Positions 58,793 to 64,000 of a stretch of 64,000 bases of DNA are shown piece by piece (position 1 is the first letter of the stretch; every line of letters begins with the position of its first letter). Below the pieces are notes generated by a model that saw only the letters and a list, made by a program, of their open reading frames with translations, had not been told where the DNA came from and ran no database searches. The stretch is from DASWED01 sp036394995 (GTDB lineage Bacteria > Actinomycetota > UBA4738 > JACQTL01): NCBI GenBank assembly GCA_036394995.1, contig DASWED010000035.1, positions 15,097-79,096 on the forward strand, written 5' to 3'. A program made the translations under genes and the position numbers.

Positions 58793-60136
58793 CTACGCCG
58801 ACGCCGCGGCGACGGCCTTGTCCAGCACGTCGAGTCCGTCCGCCAGGAGGCCCTCGTCGATCGTGAGCGGCGGCAGGAGCCGGATGACGTTGTCGTAGGT
58901 CCCGGCCTTGAGGACGATCACGCCCTCCCGGACGCACTCCTCGATGATCCGGGTGGCGATGCCCTTCGCCGGGCGCTTCGTCTCGCGGTCCTCCACGAGC
59001 TCCATGGCCACCATGGCTCCCCGCCCCCGAACGTCCCCCACGGCCTCGTGCCGCTCGGCAATGTCGCGGAGCCGTTCCGCCGCGACCTCGCCGATCCGGC
59101 GGGCCCGCTCCACCAGGCCGTCGCGCTCCACCTGATCCAGGACCGCAATTGCCGCCGCGCAGGCCAGCGGGTTCCCGCCGAAGGTGCCGCCCAGGCCGCC
59201 CACGTGGATCCCGTCCATCACGTCGGCCCGCCCGGTCACGGCGCCCAGGGGGAGCCCCCCGGCCAGTGACTTCGCCGTCACCGCCAGGTCGGGGATCACT
59301 CCCTCGTGTTCGATGCCGAACATGCGCCCGGTCCGCCCGATCCCGGTCTGGACCTCATCGGCCACGAACAGGATGCCGTTGGTCCGCGCGAACTCCGCCA
59401 ACGCCGGCAGGAAGCCCTGTCCGGGGACCACGAACCCGCCCTCGCCCAGGACGGGCTCGACCACGATGCACGCCACGTGCTCCGGGCCGATGTGCCGCTC
59501 GATCTCATCGATGGCGAACGCTGCGCAGGCCTCGCCGCACCGCTCGGGCGGGGCCCCCGCCGCGCACCGGTACGGATACGCGTACGGCAGGCGGTACACC
59601 TCGGGTGCGAACGGCCCGAACCCCCGCTTGTAGGGCATGGCCTTCGCGGTGAGGGTCATCGCCAGCAGGGTCCGGCCGTGGAACGCGTGCCCGAACACCA
59701 CCACGCCCGCTCGCCCGGTGTGGTGTCGGGCGATCTTCACGGCGTTCTCCACCGCCTCCGCGCCCGAGTTCACCAGCATCGTCCGTTTCTCGAACGCACC
59801 CGGGGTGATGGCGTTGAGGCGTTCTGCCACCGCCACGTACGGCTCGTTCATCGTGACGTGGAAGCAGGTGTGCGTGTAGCGCTCGGCCTGCTCCCGGACG
59901 GCGTCCACCACCGCGGGCGCCGCGTTCCCCACGTTCAGCACGGCCAGCCCGGCGCCGAGATCGATCAGGCGGTTTCCGTCGACGTCCTCCACGATCGCTC
60001 CCCGGGCCCGCTGGGCGAACACCGGGACCGTGTTGAACACCGCGGCGGGCACAGCGGCCGCCCGTCGCTCCAGGAGCTCGCGCGAGCGGGGGCCGGGGAT
60101 CTCGGTGACCAGGCGCCGTTCCTGCGGGATGTCCAT
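58793..60136 (-). CDS. gabT: Class III aminotransferase, probable 4-aminobutyrate aminotransferase
   Basis: 447 residues. VNSGAEAVENAVKIARHHTGR (cofactor phosphate loop), VEPVLGEGGFVVP, FVADEVQTGIGRTG with PLP-binding Asp, and AVTAKSLAGGLPLGAV with the Schiff-base Lys. GabT-like enzymes transfer the amino group of GABA to 2-oxoglutarate. Neighbouring PucR regulator and two aldehyde dehydrogenases support a GABA/putrescine degradation cluster. ATG start. Confidence 0.93.
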   Translation of the reverse strand: MDIPQERRLVTEIPGPRSRELLERRAAAVPAAVFNTVPVFAQRARGAIVEDVDGNRLIDLGAGLAVLNVGNAAPAVVDAVREQAERYTHTCFHVTMNEPYVAVAERLNAITPGAFEKRTMLVNSGAEAVENAVKIARHHTGRAGVVVFGHAFHGRTLLAMTLTAKAMPYKRGFGPFAPEVYRLPYAYPYRCAAGAPPERCGEACAAFAIDEIERHIGPEHVACIVVEPVLGEGGFVVPGQGFLPALAEFARTNGILFVADEVQTGIGRTGRMFGIEHEGVIPDLAVTAKSLAGGLPLGAVTGRADVMDGIHVGGLGGTFGGNPLACAAAIAVLDQVERDGLVERARRIGEVAAERLRDIAERHEAVGDVRGRGAMVAMELVEDRETKRPAKGIATRIIEECVREGVIVLKAGTYDNVIRLLPPLTIDEGLLADGLDVLDKAVAAASA

Positions 60137-60279
60137 GGGCCCGAGTGTGCCCGGCCGCCCGCGCCCTGTCATGCCGGGGCGGGGCCCAACGCCGCCGGAC
60201 GGTTTGTACCAACCGGCGCAACCGGGCCCGGGACGACCGCGCGACCCCCCGGCTGCGAGGCTGGCTGTGGCGCCGTCCT

Positions 60280-60296
60280 TTGTACGACCCGTACAA
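60280..60296. promoter_or_regulatory. Palindromic operator TTGTACG-ACC-CGTACAA in the gabT-pucR interval
   Basis: Perfect seven-base inverted repeat. The right arm overlaps the pucR -10 hexamer TACAAT (60292-60297), which ends 7 bases before the GTG. A further TTGTACC half-site is at about 60204-60210, nearer gabT. Autoregulation by PucR, and control of gabT, are likely. Confidence 0.6.
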
Positions 60297-60304
60297 TCCG
60301 GCGC

Positions 60305-61849
60305 GTGGGGATCACGGTCGCGGACATCCTGAGGATCCCCGGACTGTCTCTGACGCTCGCCGCCGGGAAGCGGGGGCTGTCCCGGGACATCCGGTGGGCC
60401 CACGTCAGCGAGCTGGAGGACCCCACGCCGTGGCTCAAGGGCGGCGAGCTGCTCCTGTGCACGGGCATGGGGGTCGGGGCCACGTCGGCGCGCCAGCGCG
60501 CCTACGTCGCGCGCCTGGGCGACGCCGGGCTGGCCGGGCTCGGGTTCGGGCTGGGCTTCTCGCACGCGAAGGTCCCGAAGGCGGTGGTGGACACGGCGGA
60601 GCGACTGGGGTTCCCGGTGATCGCCATCCCGTACGAGGTGCCGTTCATCGCCATCACGGAGTTCGTGTTCCAGCGGGTCGTCGCGGAGCAGTACGACCTC
60701 CTCCAGCGGGCGTCGGAGGCCCAGAACGCGATGACCCGGGCGGTCCTGGACGAACGGGGGCTCGAGGGGATCGCCGGGGAGCTGGCCGCGGCGGTCCGGG
60801 GGTGGGCCCTCCTGCTCGACCTCCACGGGCGCCCCCTGGCGTCCACGTCACGGGCGGCGCACCAGCGCGCCGAACGGGTGTGGGACGAGCTCCGCGCCTC
60901 CCGGCGGGAGGGTCCGGGGTTCGCCCTCACGCTGATGGACCAGGGCCACCACATGTGGATCCAGCCGGTCGGTCCGCTGGGGCGGGTGGAGGCGTTCCTG
61001 GCCGTGGGGAAGGCCCACGGCCTGACCGCGCTGGACCGTGCAGTGGCCAGCCGGGCCCTGGCGCTGTTCGCGATCGAGATGGCGAAGAGCCGGGCCGTGG
61101 CCGAGGCCGAACGGCGCCTGCGGGGGGACTTCTTCGAGTCGCTGGCCTCCGGGAAGCTCCCGGCGAAGGAGGCGGCACGGGGCCTGGCCAGGTTCGGGAT
61201 CGGGGCCGAGGTCCGGGTGGCGGTGCTGTCGTTCGAGGGGGGGTCTCCGGAGCGGCTGGCCTGGGCAGCAGAGGACCTCATGTCACGGGGCGACGGTGGG
61301 TTCCTGATCTCCCAGCACGCCAAGGGCATCCACGTCCTGGTCACCGAAGCCGCCACGGGAGAGCTCGGGCGGCTTCGCAAGGAGCTCGAGTCCCGCGTGG
61401 GGATGGCCGTCCGGGCCGGGGCCGGGAGCGTGGTGGCCGGGACCGACGTGGCCCGATCACTGCGGGAGGCCCGCTACGCGCTCCAGGTCTGCCGACTGGA
61501 GAAATGGGACTCGGCGGGATTCGACGACCTGGGGACGTACCGCCTGCTGCTGTCGATGGTGGAGGCCGACGTCCTGCGGGCCTTCGCCGACTCGATCCTG
61601 GCCGCACTGGACGGGTACGACGCCCAGCACGGCGGCGAGCTCCTGCAGTCGCTGCGGGCCTTCCTCGAGCACAACGCCCGGTGGGAGACGGCGGCGGCGG
61701 AGCTGTTCGTCCACCGCCACACGCTCCGCTACCGCATCCGCAAGATCGAGGAGCTCACCGGCCGGGACCTATCGAGCTCGTTCGACCGCATGGAGTTCTG
61801 GCTCGCGCTCCGGGCCCGGGAGCTGATGTCCGTCCAGCCCGACGGGTAG
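60305..61849 (+). CDS. PucR family transcriptional regulator
   Basis: 514 residues. N-terminal PucR domain (ITVADILRIPGLSLTLAAG and WLKGGELLLCTG), a middle GGDEF-like region, and the C-terminal HTH_30: ELFVHRHTLRYRIRKIEELTG. Members regulate purine, GABA and polyamine catabolism; this one is divergent from gabT and followed by aldehyde dehydrogenases. GTG start, leaderless by its TACAAT hexamer. Confidence 0.94.
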   Translation: MGITVADILRIPGLSLTLAAGKRGLSRDIRWAHVSELEDPTPWLKGGELLLCTGMGVGATSARQRAYVARLGDAGLAGLGFGLGFSHAKVPKAVVDTAERLGFPVIAIPYEVPFIAITEFVFQRVVAEQYDLLQRASEAQNAMTRAVLDERGLEGIAGELAAAVRGWALLLDLHGRPLASTSRAAHQRAERVWDELRASRREGPGFALTLMDQGHHMWIQPVGPLGRVEAFLAVGKAHGLTALDRAVASRALALFAIEMAKSRAVAEAERRLRGDFFESLASGKLPAKEAARGLARFGIGAEVRVAVLSFEGGSPERLAWAAEDLMSRGDGGFLISQHAKGIHVLVTEAATGELGRLRKELESRVGMAVRAGAGSVVAGTDVARSLREARYALQVCRLEKWDSAGFDDLGTYRLLLSMVEADVLRAFADSILAALDGYDAQHGGELLQSLRAFLEHNARWETAAAELFVHRHTLRYRIRKIEELTGRDLSSSFDRMEFWLALRARELMSVQPDG

Positions 61850-61884
61850 CGAAGCGGGAGCCGGAGCCCCCGCCCCGCCCTCGA

Positions 61885-61998
61885 TCAGAAGTCGACGTCC
61901 AGCGCCCAGTTGAACAACGTCCCGGTGTCGCCGCCGCTGTCGTCGACGATGCTCAGCACCCATGTGTCGTTGGCCCGTCCGTACAGGCATTCGCTTCC
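61885..61998 (-). pseudogene. P/Homo B (proprotein convertase) domain remnant
   Basis: The last 37 codons before a stop read CLYGRANDTWVLSIVDDSGG and then DTGTLFNWALDVDF, the C-terminal strands of the P/Homo B beta-jelly-roll found in secreted proteases and other exported proteins. Upstream on the minus strand there is no matching sequence; the frame runs into the aldehyde dehydrogenase region. Only the 3' end of a gene is left. Confidence 0.55.
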
Positions 61999-62080
61999 CG
62001 TTGGGCTCGGCGGCGGTTCGACCCCTGCGCGGGCTGGTCGGATACTCGGAGGCAACGGGATCCGTGAGCGGAGGTGCGGG

Positions 62081-63532
62081 ATGGCGACGGCGGTGAGACA
62101 GCACCGGATGTTCGTGGGCGGGGAATGGGTGGACTCGGCGTCGGGGGAGACCCAGGCGATCACGAGCCCGGCCACCGGGGAGGTCATCGGGGAGGTCCCG
62201 AGGGCCTCGGCGGAGGACGTGGACCGGGCGGTGGCGGCCGCCCGGCGGGCGTTCGACGAGACGTGGGCGGATTCGACCCCGTCGGAGCGTCAGCGGGCCC
62301 TGCTGAAGCTGGCCGACCTGGTGGAGGCCAACGGCGAGGAGCTGGGGCGGCTCGAGTCGCGGAACGTGGGGAAGGTCTACTCGCTCACGATGTCCGAGGA
62401 GATCCCCGTGATCGCGGACAACTTCCGGTTCTTCGCCGGGGGCGCCCGGGTCCTGGAGGGCCGCGCAGCCGGGGAGTACATGCGGGGGTACACGTCGTTC
62501 GTCCGGCGCGAGCCGATCGGCGTGGCCGGGCTCATCGCGCCGTGGAACTACCCGCTGTTCATGGCGGCGTGGAAGATCGGCCCGGCGCTGGCCGCGGGGA
62601 ACTGCGTGGTGATCAAGCCCAGCGAGTGGACGCCGCTCACGCTGCTCCGGCTGGCCGAGCTGGCGGCGGAGGCCGAGGTATTCCCGCCGGGGGTCTTCAA
62701 CGTGGTCACCGGCGACGGCGCCCCGGCCGGCGACGCCATCGTCCGGCACCCGGACGTGGGGATCGTGTCGCTCACCGGCGACGTGGACACCGGCAAGCTC
62801 ATCTCGCGGAACGCGGCCGACTCGCTGAAGCGCGTGCACTTGGAGCTGGGGGGCAAGGCGCCGGTGGTGGTGTTCGACGACGCCAACCTCGAGCAGGCCG
62901 TGGAGTGGATCAAGATCGCCGGCTACTTCAACTCCGGCCAGGACTGCACGGCGGCCACGCGCGTGCTGGCCGGCCCGGGCGTCTACGACTCGCTGCTCGG
63001 CGACCTGGTGCCGGCGGTGGAGTCGATGCGGGTCGGTGACCTGTTCGACGAGGACACGGAGATGGGATCGCTGGTGTCCGCGGAGCAGCTGGAGCGCGTC
63101 ACCGGGTTCGTGGACCGGGCCCGCGATGGAGGGGCCAAGGTGCTCACCGGCGGCGAGGCCATCGCGGGCGACGGTTCCTGGTACCGCCCCACGGTGATCG
63201 CCGACGTGGGCCAGGACGACGAGATCGTCCAGCGGGAGGTGTTCGGGCCGGTCGTCACGGTGCAGCGGTTCGACGACGAGGACCAGGCCCTGGCCTGGGC
63301 CAACGGCGTGGACTACGGGCTCGCCGCCTCGGTGTGGACCCGCGATATCGGTCGGGCCCTGCGCATGTCGCGGAAGATGCAGTTCGGCACGGTGTGGATC
63401 AACACCCACATCCCGCTGACGCCTGAGATGCCCCACGGCGGGTACAAGCGGAGTGGGCACGGCAAGGACATGTCCATCTACTCCATCGAGGAGTACACGA
63501 ACATCAAGCACGTGATGGCTTCATTGGACTGA
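62081..63532 (+). CDS. Aldehyde dehydrogenase (aminobutyraldehyde/betaine-aldehyde type)
   Basis: 483 residues. APWNYPLFMAAWKIGPALAAGN (NAD site), LTGDVDTGKLI, HLELGGKAPVVVFDD with catalytic Glu and SGQDCTAATRV with nucleophilic Cys. Together with GabT and PucR it suits oxidation of 4-aminobutyraldehyde in polyamine breakdown. ATG has GGAGGTGCGGG immediately upstream. Confidence 0.95.
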   Translation: MATAVRQHRMFVGGEWVDSASGETQAITSPATGEVIGEVPRASAEDVDRAVAAARRAFDETWADSTPSERQRALLKLADLVEANGEELGRLESRNVGKVYSLTMSEEIPVIADNFRFFAGGARVLEGRAAGEYMRGYTSFVRREPIGVAGLIAPWNYPLFMAAWKIGPALAAGNCVVIKPSEWTPLTLLRLAELAAEAEVFPPGVFNVVTGDGAPAGDAIVRHPDVGIVSLTGDVDTGKLISRNAADSLKRVHLELGGKAPVVVFDDANLEQAVEWIKIAGYFNSGQDCTAATRVLAGPGVYDSLLGDLVPAVESMRVGDLFDEDTEMGSLVSAEQLERVTGFVDRARDGGAKVLTGGEAIAGDGSWYRPTVIADVGQDDEIVQREVFGPVVTVQRFDDEDQALAWANGVDYGLAASVWTRDIGRALRMSRKMQFGTVWINTHIPLTPEMPHGGYKRSGHGKDMSIYSIEEYTNIKHVMASLD

Positions 63533-63550
63533 CCTCGAGGTGATGCGATC

Positions 63551-63957
63551 GTGGCCGTGAGACCGTTCTACGTTGCGGGTGAGTGGCGGACCGGAGACGG
63601 GACGCTCGAGGTGCGGAGCCCGTTCGATCGGAGCGTGGTGGCGGAGGTCGGGGTGCCGACCGAGGCCGACGTCGAGGACGCCGTCACGGCGGCGGTGGTG
63701 ACGTTCCGTGAGTCCAGGCACCTGCCAACCCACGCGCGGGCCGAGGCGCTGGTGCACGTGTCCCGGCGGATCGGCGAGCGGCTGGACGAGTTCGCCGAGT
63801 CGATCGCCCGGGAGGGCGGGAAGCCACTGAAGTGGGCGAAGGTGGAGGCAACGCGGGCCGTGTCGACGTTCCGGTGGGCGGCCGAGGAGGCCCGGCGGTG
63901 GAACGGCGAGTTCCTGGCACTCGACACCGAGGAGTCGCTGGGGTCCCGGGCGGGAGA
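63551..63957 (+). CDS. Second aldehyde dehydrogenase, broken near the window end
   Basis: GTG start 18 bases after the previous gene. The first ~135 residues are a normal aldehyde dehydrogenase N-terminus (FYVAGEWRTGDGTLEVRSPF, LIGERLDEF-type helices, KPLKWAKVEATRAVSTFRWA, ending LDTEESLGSRAG). After about 63957 the frame turns into arginine-rich sequence. The final bases, read on the minus strand, give LLLADVISETDLPPGT, a later segment of the same enzyme family. So the gene is interrupted by an inversion or a chimeric join. Confidence 0.8.
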
Positions 63958-64000
63958 TCGGTCTCGGAGATCACGTCGGCCAGCAGCAGCGATCCCAGGG
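63956..64000 (-). other. Inverted aldehyde dehydrogenase fragment at the window end
   Basis: The minus strand reads LGSLLLADVISETDLPPGT, which belongs about 55-60 residues downstream of where the plus-strand gene stops making sense. The junction TCCCGGGCGGGA (63944-63955) is nearly self-complementary, as in fold-back joins. Confidence 0.6.

Overview
The window is one chromosomal stretch of a GC-rich actinomycete-type bacterium (third codon positions are almost all G or C, and the overall GC looks close to 70 percent by eye). Lineage markers are the coproporphyrin-type haem genes with HemQ, the MSMEG_4193/DUF3090/SCO1664 trio, a PPOX-fold F420-type oxidoreductase, PHO boxes built from 11-base GTTCAC units, and many apparently leaderless genes. 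Nothing ties it to Streptomyces or Mycobacterium in particular; an uncultured soil or subsurface Actinomycetota genome fits best. No rRNA, tRNA, insertion sequence or CRISPR array was found.

Layout. 1-4063: haem operon hemH (cut by the window edge)-hemQ-hemC-hemD-hemB. 4163-4799: VapBC-type toxin-antitoxin pair. 4801-14724: housekeeping and stress genes (pirin, phosphatase, metallo-beta-lactamase fold, PAS, SCP2-hydrolase fusion, secreted beta-propeller, rhomboid protease, eIF2B-like protein, nucleotidyltransferase, PPOX oxidoreductase, Ogt with a sigma factor). 14781-16849: the conserved actinobacterial trio. 16893-34698: a large phosphate region: PhoR-like kinase, UppP, CYTH-CHAD protein, SixA, two thymidylate-kinase-like proteins, exopolyphosphatase, arsenate reductase, pstSCAB-phoU-response regulator, TauE/DUF1634, and DUF47-Pit. 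34657-38768: lipid and phosphate-ester enzymes (lipid kinase, alkaline-phosphatase-fold enzyme, DedA-PAP2 fusion). 38755-44743: a second DUF47 protein, a decayed methyltransferase, HPPD, a long palindrome, an alkyltransferase-like protein, membrane proteins, TetR and acyl-CoA dehydrogenase. 44750-45750: a less GC-rich stretch with a small ORF and a lipoprotein. 45756-56697: REC-EAL protein, GNAT, CorA, RlpA, IspH, RtcB, PhoU-TrkA_C and MgtE magnesium genes, HesB-like protein, pterin dehydratase. 56737-57405: a MerB-like gene with an in-frame TGA at the catalytic cysteine position. 57427-64000: MFS transporter, then a GABA/putrescine-type cluster (aminotransferase, PucR regulator, two aldehyde dehydrogenases).

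How it works together. The phosphate region reads as one Pho regulon: four PHO boxes (19016, 25248, 25482, 32799) sit at a steady 13-16 bases from a -10 hexamer when counted as three 11-base units. They serve pstS, a small zinc-ribbon-like protein, a probable short RNA with a 20-bp hairpin, and a divergent control region shared by DUF47-Pit and a frameshifted exported protein. The polyphosphate-type genes (CYTH-CHAD, Ppx) and ArsC lie between the kinase and pst.

The most unusual items are the candidate selenocysteine MerB-like protein with a SECIS-like hairpin just after the TGA, the PHO-driven hairpin RNA candidate, a 139-base palindrome, CTG start codons at hemC and uppP, and several gene remnants (MgtE tail, P-domain tail, methyltransferase). 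The last ~55 bases carry aldehyde dehydrogenase sequence in inverted orientation.
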